The position numbers and the translations under genes were made by a program. Positions 34,552-47,344 of a stretch of 64,000 bases of DNA are shown here, in pieces; position 1 is the stretch's first letter; every line of letters begins with the position of its first letter. The DNA is from Anthonomus grandis grandis. Taxonomy: Eukaryota; Arthropoda; Insecta; Coleoptera; Curculionidae. The DNA lies in the NCBI RefSeq assembly GCF_022605725.1, contig NC_065567.1:26453127-26517126 (forward strand), read 5' to 3'. The notes under the pieces were generated by a model. That model was not told the origin of the DNA, did not search any database, and was given only the letters and a program-made list of their open reading frames with translations.

Positions 34552-35275
34552 CTTGGTGGAATGTTGGTATTTGTTGCTGTGTCGTGACTTGCTTATGTGG
34601 TTATAGCGAGAGTTTTATGGTTGTTTTTGTATAAAAAAGGTACGGTACATTAATGTTTATGTATAAAAAAAAATAATACGTTACTAGGGAAAGTTAGATA
34701 ATAAATGGAACGAACGAAGCAGAGATGTGTAGTCCTATTTGTTATTTATTAACTTTCCGTGCTGTTTAGCATAAAAAAAATAAATGGACTATTATTAATT
34801 GGACCATATAATTGCATGTACAAACAAAACCTTATATTATTCACATATTTATTATTATATAATTTACTTGATATTAGTCTAGTTGATGTTTTTTTTTTAA
34901 TTGATTTCTGCCTTCAGGAGAATGTTCCATAAAGTCATGAATGAAATGGGAATTTTGATTTTTTAAATTTTTACTATGAATAGTGTATTCAAACATAAAA
35001 TTAAAAATACACATTTTTGTATGTTAGTTTTTAATTCAAATTAACAGGATCTTTTTTTAGTTTTGATAATTTCAGGATTTATGAAAAACAAAAGGTTTTT
35101 AATTATTGGGAAAAAATCTCGATAAACTTTCTGTTCAAAATGTGCGATTTTTCCCGAATTATATTTGAAATTTTCAACTGATTTTCGGGCTATTCATAAA
35201 TATGGAATTGAAATTATAGGGAAAATTTTATCATTTTCCTGGTCCTTTTTAGCTACTTGAAGTAATTTTTAGATT
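34552..35275. other. AT-rich stretch, no gene recognised
   Basis: Short frames and homopolymers only. Confidence 0.4.
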
Positions 35276-35279
35276 AATT

Positions 35280-36620
35280 TTATTTCTTCCAGGCAGTAGT
35301 TTTATTTAAATGTTCTTTATTTTCATTCAGATATTCGAAGCCAGATTTTCTTTTTCGCAGGTATTTTAATTAATTAAAACTGCATTTTTCCAGGCATTTG
35401 GTGTCATTGCCAGGCAGTTTTCTATTGCTTTAGGTAAACTAAATTAAAATTTTTCAAGGTAAAATGAAAATACTGCCGCTCCCTCCACCTATTTATTGAA
35501 CATAATTTATTTTTTTGAACAATAATAATAAATAGAGGGTTTTTTTGACATGGAATCAAACCCTGGGACGTATATCTAGTTCCTATTTTAAACCTTTTAT
35601 CCCCTGACGATGGACACCACTGTGTCCGAAACATGAGTTATGTGACGAGCCACCCTGTAAACTACACAGAAGCCAAGATGCTGACCCTGCAGTTCTCCCG
35701 AAACAAAACCATTGTGTCCGCCATTTTTCAGTTAGTCAATTGTAGCCCGTTATTCATGTAGCATATACTTATTGTAATTTTAATTAATAAATTGTTTTTA
35801 AAAAGGAAGTTCGGGAGTTTAAGAATTTAAGTCATGTCGGGAATTTTAAATAACTAAATGTTTAATAAATAAATAAGTGGAGGGATACTACAGGATTTTT
35901 ATTTTACCTTAATGTTCACTTTTAATTTTTCAGATATTTATAAAATTTTATTTTTCCATTGTCTATTTCTACGTAAAATTTCTAAAACATTTAAAAAAAA
36001 TGAATTCATAATTTTTTCCAGGCATTTGAAATCACTTTTCCCTTGTTCCCAAGCATTTGTTATATCTTCTTTAGTTTCTTCAAGGTATTTGAAGCAACTT
36101 GTTTTTTTTCCCAGATAATTTCATTAATTGAAATTGCTTTTTCCATACATTTGGTGTAAATTTCTTAAAATCAATTGAATTCTTCAAGTACTCCAACGAA
36201 TTTTTTTCCAAGAGACAAAAAAAAAATTGAATTTTCTTTCAGGGCTTTAAACCCATTGCTGATTGGTCTCAGATGTTTTCAATAAAATTAGGTTTTTTAC
36301 AAGCATTTGGTGCAATTGTTGTTATGTTCCAGGCATTTCAAGATTTTTTTTTTCTGGAACAACAGATCCATCTCGTATAGGAAAAAAAGAATAAAAGATT
36401 ATAACTCAGCTGCCTGCAATAATATTTTAACTACTTCTAGGCAATTGGGTGCAGGTAACCATATTACAAAGACAAAAGAGAATGATAGGCTGTTTTTTTA
36501 AGAAAATTTTAATTACTTCCAGGCAGTTTTGAGTGCACTGAATTATATTATATAGAAAGACGAGCTATAGCTCAAATGCCTGGAATAATACCTGAATTAC
36601 CTCCAAGCAGTTGAGTAAAC
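35280..36620 (+). repeat. Decayed 31-bp minisatellite (CCAGGCATTTG unit)
   Basis: Variants of 'ttccaggcatttg' recur; the clearest run starts at 36018, 36049, 36080, 36111 and 36142, an exact 31-bp step. Further copies lie at about 35326, 35357, 35388, 36300, 36331 and 36519, and in inverse orientation near 36576. Intervening sequence has expanded or decayed, and a fragment ending 'gccaccctgtaaac' near 35660 interrupts the array. Confidence 0.65.
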
Positions 36621-37169
36621 AAAATAAAAAAAATTATGAAATATAATATATAAAAAAAAGTTGCCTAGAAAATTTACTCATAATAGAACTTTCAACTTAT
36701 CAGCAAACAATAGAAATATACACTATTAAGTCAGTAGAGCATTAGGAAAGATATAAAATTACCTTCTGAAATTATTGAGTTTAATCCAGCTGTCAAATCT
36801 TCAACTGCTTCTTTTAATTCGATTTCTTCCAAAGCCCCCCAAAGTTCTAAATCGCTATACTCATCCAATATTTGCAACCTAAAAAGTACTTACAGGAATA
36901 TTCAATCCAGATGCAGTTTAATAATATATTGTCAGATCCTAAAGTAAGTACTCACCTATTTGCCGATTCAAGACATGCCATCTAACAATGACATCTTGAT
37001 GATTGTAGGTATTATAGCAGATAAAGTGTTCAATAAACTGGCTACTTTTGGACGTTCATAAGTGCCTGGGCTGTGACGAAATACTCCCCGAATTTGCACG
37101 AAACAGTAGTCTACAATTAAGCTTGCCATTGAGTTTCATACATCAAGATTTACCTATGCAGAGCACCTT

Positions 37170-38870
37170 AAAGGAACATTCTGGATCTTCTGGAAAAATT
37201 GTTTTCTGGGCGTATTTAAGCCAATTACAGACGAGAAACATCATTTTTAAGCGATCGTCCATGAATTTTGAATGTCTGAGTGACATTTATACGGATTTGA
37301 GGATCAAAAGTGTCTTTTTTCACTTTCTACCGCATCTTACTTTATAGTAACATTCTGGATCTTCGGGAAAAATTATTTTTTAGACGTGACTAGACTTATT
37401 ATACACGAAAGACAACATTTAATAGCGATCATTCATGAATTCTGGATCTCTGAGTGACATTTATACGGATTTGAGGGTCAAAAGTGTCTTTTTTCACTTT
37501 CTACCGCATCTTACTTTATGGTAACCTTCTGGATCTTCTGGAAAAATTACTTCTTAGACGTGACTAGACCAATTACAAACGAGAGCCAACATTTTATAGC
37601 GATTATCCATGAATTCTGGATCTCTGAATAACATTTATATCAATTTGGGGGTCAAAAGTGCTTTTTTTTACTTTCTACCGCATCTCACTTTATAGCAACC
37701 TTCTGGATCGTCTGGAAAAATTACTTTTTGGACGTGACTAGACCAATTACAGACGAGAGCCAACATTTCATAGCGATCGTCCAAGAATTCTGGATCTCTG
37801 AATGACATTTATATGGATTTGAGGGTCAAAAGTGTCTTTTTTCACTTTCTACCGCATCTCACTCTATAGCAACATTCTGGATCGTCTGGAAAAATTACTT
37901 TTTTGACGTGACTAGATCAATTACAGACGAGAGCCAACATTTCATAACGATCGTCCATGAATTCTGGATCTCTGAATGACATTTATACCAATTTGGGGGT
38001 CAAAAGTGCCTTTTTTCACTTTCTACCGCATCTCACCTTACAGCAACATTCTGGATCTTCTGGAAAAATTATTTTTTGGACGTGACTAGACCAATTACAA
38101 ACGAGAGCCAACATTTTATACCGATTGTCCATGAATTCTGGAACTGTGAGTGACATTTATACCAAATTGGGGGTCAAAGGTGCCTTTTTTCACTTTCTAC
38201 CGCATCTCACTTTATAGTAATATTCTGGATCTTCGGGAAAAATTAGTTTTTAGACGTGACTAGACCTATTATACACGAGAGACAACATTTAATAGCGATC
38301 ATTCATGAATTCTGGATCTCTGAGTGACATTTATACGGATTTGAGGGTCAAAAGTGCCTTTTTTCACTTTCTACCGCATCTCACCTTATAGCAACATTCT
38401 AGATCTTCTGGAAAAATTATTTTTTCGACGTGACTAGACTAATTACAAATGAGAGCCAACATTTCATAGCGATCGTCCATGAATTCTGAATCTCTGAATG
38501 ACATTTATACCAATTTGGGGGTCAAAAGTGCCTTTTTTCACTTTCTACCGCATCTCACCTTATAGCAACATTCTAGATCTTCTGGAAATATTATTTTTTG
38601 GACGTGACTAAACCAATTACAAATGAGAGCCAACATTTTATAGCGATTATCCATGAATTCTGGAACTGTGAGTGACATTTATACCAAATTGGGGGTCAAA
38701 GGTGCCTTTTTTCACTTTCTACCGCATCTCACCTTATAGCAACATTCTGGATCTTCTGGAAATATTATTTTTTGGACGTAACTGGATCAACTACAGACAG
38801 AAGACAACATTTCATAGCGATCGTCTATGAATTCTAAATCTTTGAGTGACATTTATGAATCAAACATCGA
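37170..38870 (+). repeat. 174-bp satellite array, ten monomers
   Basis: The word 'ctggat(c)' that opens 'ctggatcttctggaaaaatt' recurs at 37181, 37355, 37529, 37703, 37877, 38051, 38225, 38399, 38573 and 38747, every step exactly 174 bp. Each monomer also contains 'catgaattctggatctctga' and 'cactttctaccgcatctcac'. Sequence variants show longer-range order: monomers 5-6 resemble 8-9, and 2 resembles 7. The length is close to a nucleosome repeat. No coding potential is implied; the 99-codon frame at 37048-37347 only overlaps the array edge. Confidence 0.95.
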
Positions 38871-39205
38871 GGATGTTCCACAAAACCGATAGATCGACTA
38901 AGTTAAGGAATTTAAAAAAGCATCTTTTTAAGACAACATCAGGAATGCCTCAGACAAGGATAAATGGAGGAAGATTGCCCAAACCACAACTTAAAGGGGT
39001 CACAATACTTCAACCATGAAATCACAGTACTTGAACCAAGAAGTTATAAGACTAGAGTGAAAAAGAATTTACTGATAGATGAACAAAATAGAAAGAATTC
39101 ATTATATGGAGATGTTCAAAATGCCTCAATCATATAATCTAAAATCATCTATTTTGTTTTCTTTTTTATTCTCATAAAGGGTCTTATGAAAATTATTTGA
39201 AATAA
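38871..39205. other. No gene recognised
   Basis: Flank of the satellite array; no motif found. Confidence 0.4.
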
Positions 39206-39209
39206 TTGT

Positions 39210-40200
39210 TGCTCTCATGTTGTTCAAATTCTTCTTCTTCTGGTTCCATCTTGTACCGAAGGTTAGCGATCATTCTGACCATTTGTATTCGTCGCTTTCT
39301 GTGCTTAAGATCTCAGTTTTTGTAATTAGACGTATCAAGAAGACATCGGCATTCCGTACTCGATTAGTCCAAGAAATGCTGAGTATGCGACGATAAACTC
39401 ACTCCATATATATATATATATATATTTTTAATTTCAATCTCTTTGCAATGCAGATCCATAAAACAAGGTGCAAATATGTAGCATTTGACAGACCTAGTCA
39501 TAAACTTAGATTCAATTGTCTATAGGTGAGAAGCTGTTTTTTTTGATAAATACTCTTTTGGCCTTTTCTGTCTAAAGCCCTGTTCACTGTTTAGGTAACA
39601 TCCAAATTATTTATAGTGATCAGTTTTTTCTATTATTTTATGACCAATTGCCAGTTGTACATTTTCACTATTTTGCTTGCTGACTAAAGCACTGCTCAAT
39701 AATATGGATGTTATTTATTGATACTACGTTACGTAAATTCCTTTTCTCAGTGATTCAGAGTAGATCATAAACAATATTGGGGAAAGCACGCAACCCTACC
39801 TGACGCTGCTGAATTTCTATCTCATCCGATACATGGTTCTCCACCTGAACAAAAGCTCCTTGATTCTATTATTATGCAATTAGCAATAATTCTTATAAAG
39901 GTTTTGTATTATTTTAAAATGTTGGACTTTATCAAAAACTTTTTCATTATCTATAAAACTCATGTATACCGGTATATTTATATCTAAACTAAAACTTGCA
40001 TGCTAAAGTAAGCATCTCTTGTATCTGAAACAGTTTCTTAATACTTCCTATATATTATGATGTGATTGACTTTTTGCAACAGTTTTAATACATGACTCAT
40101 AGTATAATACTCTGAGCAGTTTGGTCCTACGCTGTTGAACAAATCAGTGAGAATCTTGACGACACTACCCTCTGCTCCGTTTTTTGACTGACTTTTGGAT
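39210..40200 (-). pseudogene. RTE-like LINE remnant
   Basis: Reverse-strand reading gives FIDNEKVFDKVQHFKIIQNL then YKNYC, a degraded stretch, SSVR*GCVLSPILFMIYSES (a TAG where glutamine is expected in RQGCVLSP), and, nearer the 3' end, RRILSISWTNRVRNADVF. F-x-D-Y-E-KAFD, RGVRQGCVLSP and RRxLxISWxDRVxN are hallmark blocks of RTE-type reverse transcriptases. The region with the FADD active site appears to be missing between them. Several stops and a short (AT)n at about 39408-39425 interrupt it. Confidence 0.75.
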
Positions 40201-41030
40201 GAAAATATTCAAATTAAGACCCTCGAAAAACGAATAAAAATCTCATTTAAACTCGGTTCGCTGTTACTAAAACCGAATGCGAGCAGGCAAAAGAATAATC
40301 CTTAAATATATAAATCTGGCTTTTCAGTATTCGGGTCAGTCCCGATCAGGAGGGAATCTACATCCCAATCGAGCTGGGCCGCAAATCACGGACAAAAACT
40401 ATTAGAGCGAAAAACAAGCAACCCATCAGTTCCGTTGCCGAATAAAATAATTTATAAGGCCCTAAGAATTTCCGCAACACAAGGAAGATTAATGGGAAGA
40501 AAACAACTGTTTCCGATATCGAGGAATCAATGCGGAAATAAAACCTATGAATTGAGCAGTAGATTTTATTTAATTAATTAATAGTCACAGGGAGTTTACT
40601 CACTCTTTCTGGGTTTGCTTGATGCTGTCAAAGGTTTCACAGATATCTTAATATTTTGATAATTATTTACAAATTTGCCTTGAAAAATTTGCAGCTCGTC
40701 AGGATACAGTAAAAATATGGCAAAAACATTGAAACTTCGAACATAAATGTAACTGAAAATGCGATTACGTGACAAGAAGCTTCGAATTCAACTATGACTC
40801 TTTGGCATTTCTTATTTTCAAGATTCCATGCTGTCTTAGAACATTGACAGACTAGAATTAGTAAACAAGTGCTCAGGGGGTTATTTGGGTTTCTTGGATT
40901 TGGATATTATTGTAGACCAGCATCCCTAATGGGATTTACAATTAAAGCAGTTGACCAATAAAATTAGAGGTTGACTTTCAACTTTTAAATATTAAAAAAA
41001 TATCTAAGTATTAAGAACCTTAGCCATAAT
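40201..41030. other. No gene recognised
   Basis: AT-rich; no frame with a domain. A GC-moderate patch at 40320-40400 has no assignable feature. Confidence 0.35.
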
Positions 41031-41039
41031 ATACTAATC

Positions 41040-41478
41040 GTTGATACAATCTCATTTGACTTATGGATTGATCGGGTGGGGCAGTGTCCGGGATTGCCAC
41101 TTACAACAATTAACCATCATTCAAATATGGATACTAAAAATTATATTTGAAAAAAATTTAAAATTTACTTTATAAGGAAACAAAAGTAATGGACATGAGG
41201 AAACTTTACTGCTTCAATTTAAGTATGAATATACATAGTAAAAAAATTGTTCTTGAAACTTTATCGCACAGATACCCCACAAGAAACAGGCTTAATTAAA
41301 ATACGCGAGTTGGTAGGAACAAAAAAAGTATTGGTCAAATATTTAGCACCGAAACTATAATATAATACCAAGACCCATACAGGAAAAAATGTCTACAGCA
41401 ACGTTTAAAGTTTATGTAAGGCAACGGATTGAACAGACAGATGCGGCTTTATTTAGTCGGTTTGGTGAATAACTTGTA
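41040..41478 (+). pseudogene. CR1/Jockey-like LINE C-terminal fragment
   Basis: Reading gives QSHLTYGLIGWGSVRDCHLQ, QIWILKIIFEKNLKFTL, then after frame changes HRYPTRNRL and finally TFKVYVRQRIEQTDAALFSR followed by FGE and a stop. QSHLxYGLxxWG is the usual block downstream of the reverse-transcriptase core. At least three frame changes or stops are present. Confidence 0.7.
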
Positions 41479-41790
41479 GCTTGTTTTTATTATTTTTGTA
41501 ATAATAGAGCGATAACTTTTATTAACGTTTGATAATTCCCATGTTCTTTTTTTAATTCCTATGCGCTCCTGTGAGTAATTGAATTTAAATAATTTTGTCT
41601 TTCCTTATTGTATATGTTGTACAAGATGTGGTTGTCCTTATTTTTAATGTAAGAATAATTGAATATGGACAGATAGAAGTAAATTATTATGAGTGATGTA
41701 CCGAAAAACCAGTGATGGAATATTTTCACGGACTTGACAAAAAAACCTGATAATGACCTTTAAACCGAATTGGATCATATATATATATAT

Positions 41791-42471
41791 ACAATGACCG
41801 CCTAAAGTTCCACATAAATTCGATAAAAATTAGAGACATGATTTTTTGAGAAAACGCTCGGAATCGTCGATTTTTAATTTAAATTGCGCATGATTTCACA
41901 TAAATTTTTGTTTACAGGGTGGAACAAAAAAAACATTTTTTTAAATGGAATGCTATATTTTTTTATTGCATTTATAAAATATAGGCGAAATTCCAAGCAA
42001 GTTTCGTATAACACACCTTATCTCAAAACTCAACTATTTCCGAAATATTTACATTTAAATAAAATCGAGGATAAAAATAATGTTATAAACACTGCCAATT
42101 GTTTCTATTTCCATGGTTGCACTTGTAAAGAATCTCCATTTTCGAATGTCACTGTCAGTTCGAAAATTAATAGTTTTTATCAGAATAAATTATGGCTTAT
42201 TTAACGGAAACCCAACGAATTGAAATTTTGATGATGCGAGGGTACGGGGATCGAGTGCGCACGCAAAAAGAAGTAAATGAACTGTTTTTAATGCCAAATA
42301 CACAAACCATCCTACTTCTCAGTCAACAGTTAGTGGAATGGAGCACAAATTCATAACTTCAGCTCATGTTAGGGTTTTGCCAAAATCAGGACAAAATTAA
42401 ACGTTCTGCTCTCCGTCTAATTTTTTGCCTAATTTTTATCGAATTTATGCGGAACTTTAGGTGGTCACTGT
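41791..42471 (+). mobile_element. Internally deleted DD41D-type element
   Basis: The ends are inverted repeats: 'acaatgaccgcctaaagttc' on the left and the complement 'gaactttaggtggtcactgt' on the right, extending over 'cataaattcgataaaaatta'. TA dinucleotides flank both ends. Inside is only the N-terminal part of a transposase, so this is a deletion derivative that could move only in trans. It ends 6 bp before the next element begins. Confidence 0.8.
42192..42390 (+). pseudogene. DD41D transposase N-terminal fragment
   Basis: From ATG at 42192: MAYLTETQRIEILMMRGYGD followed by RVRTQKEVNELF, then with a one-base shift FNAKYTNHPTSQSTVSGMEH and KFITSAHVRVLPKSGQN and a stop. This matches the DUF4817-like N-terminal DNA-binding region of these transposases (EERxEILxMxGYGDR.RTQ.EV..LFN). 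The catalytic domain is absent. Confidence 0.75.
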
Positions 42472-42477
42472 ATATAT

Positions 42478-45020
42478 ACAGGGTGTCCCAGCGAAAACGA
42501 AACAGAGCTATTTTCGGTATGAAAAAAATTTTTTTTTTCAAAAATCTCGGACACGTCGATTTTATTTTTGAGAGGGACAACAAGGCACCCTCATACCAGC
42601 AACCCCCTTCGAGGGGGTGGAATCACCCCTAAAATCCTAAATGGAAAAAGGGGTCGTATGATACCTTATTTTAAAGGTCTTTTAATTCTGAATATAACTG
42701 CCAAATTAGAAGTGGCTAAAATTTTTTATCTGGATATGACAGCTTGTCAAAATTGTAGAAACAGCGAAAATGAAAAAGGTATTTTGAACTCTGTTTTGGA
42801 TAATATTTTTAAAAGAATAAGAAAGTCCTAATTTCAAAGGGGTCACTTATTAATTAAGAGGCCACCTAATACCTGGAATCCTTTACGAGGGGTTGAAAGC
42901 ACCCCTTAAATCTTAAACGGAAAGAGGGATCGTGTTATACCTTATGTTGAAAGCGTTTTCACTTTAAATTTAAATGGTGACTTCTGAGTGACTGATGGAT
43001 TTCTTCTGGATATGAAAGCCAAATAAAATTCTGGAAAAAATGCTTTAAATAAACATTTATGCCTGAAACCCTTTCTTACAATTTTTTTTATTGGATCATT
43101 AAAACATGATTAAAAATTTATTCGTATTGTTAATATTATTGTTATTACACCTTATCAGCATATCATAAATAAAAACAAAATACCAAATAAAATGCAAACA
43201 CAAGTATCTGAAGAATTCATTTAGCTTGCTAAATATCATTGGTACTTCTTCATAAAGCAGCATTTATTTAAATAGTTTTAAATTAATTTAAATTAAATTT
43301 AAATTACCCAGTCTTTTACGGGTTGAAACACTGTTAGCAATGGTTTATTCTACTGCAGAGAGGGTTGAGATGATAGAGTTTTTCTTTCGGCATAACAATT
43401 GTGCCAATAGAACGGTACAAGACTTAACAAGACTTGAGTTAACAGAAAATACGTTCTAGAAATAGTTGCTAAATTTAGGGAATCTGGCAGTGTCTTAAAT
43501 AAAAAGCGTGAGGTTCAAAATGCTGTTGTTGTCAATGAAGCAATGCAAATAAGTGTCCTAGGTCAACTTCATGCCGAGCCAGGAATAAGTGTCAGAAAAT
43601 TGGCGACGAGTACAGGAGTAAGCAAAAGTAGTGTTCATAGGATACTTAAGCATAATAAATTCCATGCTTACAAAATTCATCTGGTGCAAGAACTGAATGA
43701 GGACGATTTTGACAGACCAGTGCAATTTTGTGAATCGCTTAGTGATATGATAACTATTAATCTGCGTCTTATTTACAACATTTGCTTTTCAGATAAATGT
43801 ACTTTTTTTCTTAATGGCAACGTAAATCGTCATAACTGCCGCTACTGGTCAAATGCAAATCCGGGCCAGTTTCGTGAAGTTCATACCCAGTTCCCTGAGG
43901 AGTTAAATGTTTGAGCGGGAATCTTGGGCGGCTCCATTGTTGGTCCGTTTTTTCTGCCCGGAAATTTACATGGAGAAATGTACCGAGATCTCTTGGAAAA
44001 TGCCGTATATCCAAGAATAGTAGAAATAATGGAAGGCGGAAATCATTCTGATGATGATCAAGTCGTTTTTCAACAAGACGGAGCGCCTCCACATTATCCT
44101 GCTGGTGTGAGGCAATATCTTGATGAAATATTTCCTGATCGTTGGATTGGAAAAAGAGGACCATTTATGGAATGGCCAGCTAGGTCACCTGATTTAACCC
44201 CATTAGATTTTTTTTTATGGGGGCAATTAAAAACAAAAGTTTACGCTACCCAACCAGACACCCTAGAAGACTTACGCCAGAGAATTATAAATGAGTATCA
44301 GATGATAACACCTGAAGTTCTACAAAACGTCAGGCATCGTTTTGAGCAAAACCTGTATTCCTGCATGGAAGTAGGCGGGGCACAATTTGAACATTTAATA
44401 AATTGACGTAATTTTTTATTTCTGATCTCTCCACTTTTACTGGCAGTAAAGATTGTATTTCTTGCTATTTTTATATCCACAAGATATCCATCAGTCACTC
44501 AGAAGTCACCATTTAAATTCAGAGTAAAAAGGCCTTCAAAATAAGGAATGACACGACCCCTTTTTCTATTTAAGATTTAAGGGGTGCTTTCAACCCCTCG
44601 TAAAGGGTTCCAGGTATTAGGGTGGCCTCTTAATTAATAAGTGACCCCTTTGAAATTAGGACTTCCTTATTCTTTTAAAAATATTATCCAAAACAGAGTT
44701 CAAAATACCTTTTTCATTTTCGCTGTTTCTACAATTTTGACAAGCTGTCATATCCGGATAAAAAATTTTAGCCACTTCAAATTTGGCAGTTATATTCAGA
44801 ATTAAAAGACCTTTAAAATAAGATATCACACGACCCCTCTTTCTATTTAAGATTTTAGGGGTGATCCCACCCCCTCGAAGAGGGTTACTGGTATGAGGGT
44901 GCCTTGGTAAGGAAAAGTTGTCCCCCTCGAAAATAAAATCGACGTGTTCGAGATTTTTGTAAAAAAAATTTTTTTTTATACCAAAAATACCTCTGTTTCG
45001 TTTTCGGTGGGACACCCTGT
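42478..45020 (+). mobile_element. DD41D-type transposon with about 545-bp inverted repeats
   Basis: The arms 42478-43018 and 44468-45020 are inverted repeats of over 90 percent identity by eye, starting ACAGGGTGTCCC next to TA on both sides. They contain internal foldbacks with C/G runs ('ccccttcgagggggtggaat'). A broken + strand transposase lies between them. Reading frames of 87 and 134 codons in the arms (42568-42831 + and 44656-45060 -) are the same sequence seen from both sides. Confidence 0.9.
43339..44405 (+). pseudogene. DD41D-type transposase with a frameshift and one stop
   Basis: Reading starts MVYSTAERVEMIEFFFRHNN, breaks at about 43457, and continues LEIVAKFRESGSVLNKKREV, ISVRKLATSTGVSKSSVHRI and FSDKCTFFLNG (first catalytic Asp). 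A TGA at 43912-43914 stands where Trp is expected in NVWAGI. The same frame then runs GGSIVGPFFLPGNLHGEMYR, FQQDGAPPHY and SPDLTPLDFFLWG to EHLIN and a stop at 44405. The spacing between the second and third Asp is 42 residues because of one extra residue before WPARS. Inactive as it stands, but only two lesions were seen. Confidence 0.85.
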
Positions 45021-47335
45021 ATATATATATATATTTATCCCACCACAAAAGCACCAACAAGCTTCTAAATAGAGCAGCTTCGGTACTAATAGTTTATTTC
45101 TTCCTTGTACTTGTACGTAAAGTAGAATAAGTATTTTGTATTTAAATTTTATAATTTTAGAAATAAATGTATTATTATTAACCTATTCCTCTGCATTTAT
45201 CATGTAAAATTTTTTGACGACGTCACTGGAAAAGATTACTTGTTTCGGTGGAATCAACAATGCGATCAAGCGGCGTTACGATGTTTTTGCCTTTTTCTCC
45301 AATATACGTAACCTTCATTCATATAACTTTAATGGTTGACTTCTTTATAGAGTATCTTATCATATTTTATGAAAAAAAATGCTTCTATTAAAGAGGAATA
45401 GTATTGTTTTGCTCCCGTCGAAATAAGTGACAAATTTTTATGATATTATAAATAGTGTTTTTTTTGCTACTGCCCATAGTTCCACGGCAATGCTAATTCT
45501 AGCCTTTTAATATTCTAAGAATATATCCGAGATTACTTAGAAGAAGAGTGAGGGACAACTGACTAAAGAAAATAAAAATGGTAATTCAGCGAGTAACTTC
45601 CTGATGTGGCACCATGGCTATCCGGGGGAAAACTAATGAAAAATAAGCAATATTTCCACCTCTCTCTCTCTCCTGTGTTGGAAATGGCGAGTAAAAAGCT
45701 CGAGCATATAGCTTTGTTTGTCGCCATTCGCGTCTAATATCATATCTTGATTGAATCTCGTCGGGTCCCTCTCCTGAGGGAGCTCCAACCTCATTTCTTT
45801 GGAAACGTGTTTTATATACGGGAACATGACGGATACCTTATAAAATATACATCGAAAAAGATATTTGTTTTATTATTAACACGACGGGGAAAAACTTTGA
45901 GACAGGCACATGAAAGGAAAATAGAAATAACGGACGTGATATGGGACAATGCGGTAAATAATTTATTTTATTTATATATGAGAGCGATTTTTATAATAAA
46001 TCTTATGTGTCTGACAAGTGAGATCAAAAAGGGAAGTATTTCAAGTTTGCACAGCATTTAACCTTTTTTAAGCCTAATTCTCAATATAAAAACAATACGT
46101 TTCAAGAAAAGAATCAATAGCCGTTAAACATAACTCAGGGTCCAAACAAAGCCGAAACATAAAACCGGAAACTAACTGAAACAAGGGCGTTTTGTATCGG
46201 AAGCAAAACACATAGAAAAATATATTTTCTCTGGTGTCAGTTGCAATCGCTATTCTTTTGTATGCCTTCTCGTACTGATAAAAATCTTCGTCTGCTTTAT
46301 AAAACATTCTTTTTGTTTCGTATCGGGGTCCAAGAAAACAAACCCATCAGTTTACAGATCGATGAGGAATAAGAGTTTCAAAAAGTCACCACAACCGCCG
46401 TCCATTAAGTGATGAAGAAGAAAATCAGGTTAAATTTACATGGCTGAAATTAAATTAAAACGAATTTCCGGCAGCGGTTACTCCTATTAACTCGGGTGCC
46501 GATTTAATCATTTTCTGGAAAATCCGATTAAAACTCCAAGACTTTCTCTCTCTCTCTCTCTCTCTCCGGTTTACTTGCAACCCGATGTAAAAATAATTCG
46601 AGATAAAAAAATCCACCCAAGATATTCGAATTAATATGGTTCGCCTCAGTCAACAAAAAGAAGCCGGCAGACTTCCATTCTAAACACCACAAAGGAAATC
46701 TCATTATTTTTCTTTCTATAGAGAGAGAGAGGGACTTCATGTGTTTGACGGCGATGCTTTCCAAGGGTAGATCAGTAGAATTACGGAGAAAACCATCGTA
46801 AATTACTTCTGGATAACAGAGGACGTTCGATCGCATTATTTGTTTTACTATGGGTTCATTACAGTTGACTTACTTTTAATCATCTAGTTATTTCCAAACT
46901 CTACAGCTAATAATTTACACAAGAATATCTGGATCTTGTCGAGACCTATGGCTTCTTCTTGGCATCCAGATGTCTATACAAAAATTTAGTTACGATATAA
47001 ATATTTACTTCAAGAAACGCCTCAGTTACCTTAATATATTTATTTAATTCTCCTAATCCGTTTCTGGTTCTCCCTCCCTTTCTTTGTGAGGAGTTGCTTT
47101 TGGATCATCTTTACTCCTAAAGACGTATTCTCCAAGAGGTCATATCTTCATAAAAAAATGCCTACAAAGGAAATCGGTGGCAAAATTAAGCTTGAAAATA
47201 AAAAATATGATATAACTGAGGCATATGCACGTTTTTTTACGTTATATGGTGATAAACATTTACATGTTTCATATGACGTGACAATGTTAAGAAAACTACA
47301 AACGTATTGATAGGAAAATTGTCAAAACTGAATTA
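45021..47335. other. No gene recognised; several microsatellites
   Basis: (TC)n runs lie at about 45660-45671 and 46540-46568 and a (GA)n at about 46721-46733. Frames of 60-104 codons occur on both strands without recognisable domains. A small frame, 47158-47310 (starting MPTKEIGGKIKLENKKYDIT), has a plausible residue mix but no known family. Confidence 0.4.
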
Positions 47336-47344
47336 ATACATAAA

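Noticed and set aside
37048..37347. 99-codon frame at the satellite edge
   Set aside because: It runs into the first 174-bp monomers and other monomers do not keep the frame open.
42568..42831. 87-codon frame as a second transposon gene
   Set aside because: It lies in the long inverted repeat, is mirrored in the other arm, and differs mainly by amino-acid changes, so selection on a protein is unlikely.
46074..46307. 77-codon reverse-strand frame
   Set aside because: No family resemblance and no supporting splice sites.
47158..47310. Small + strand frame MPTKEIGGKIKL...
   Set aside because: Composition is protein-like, but there is no known family, no upstream promoter evidence, and it borders the 171-bp array. 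Left unannotated.
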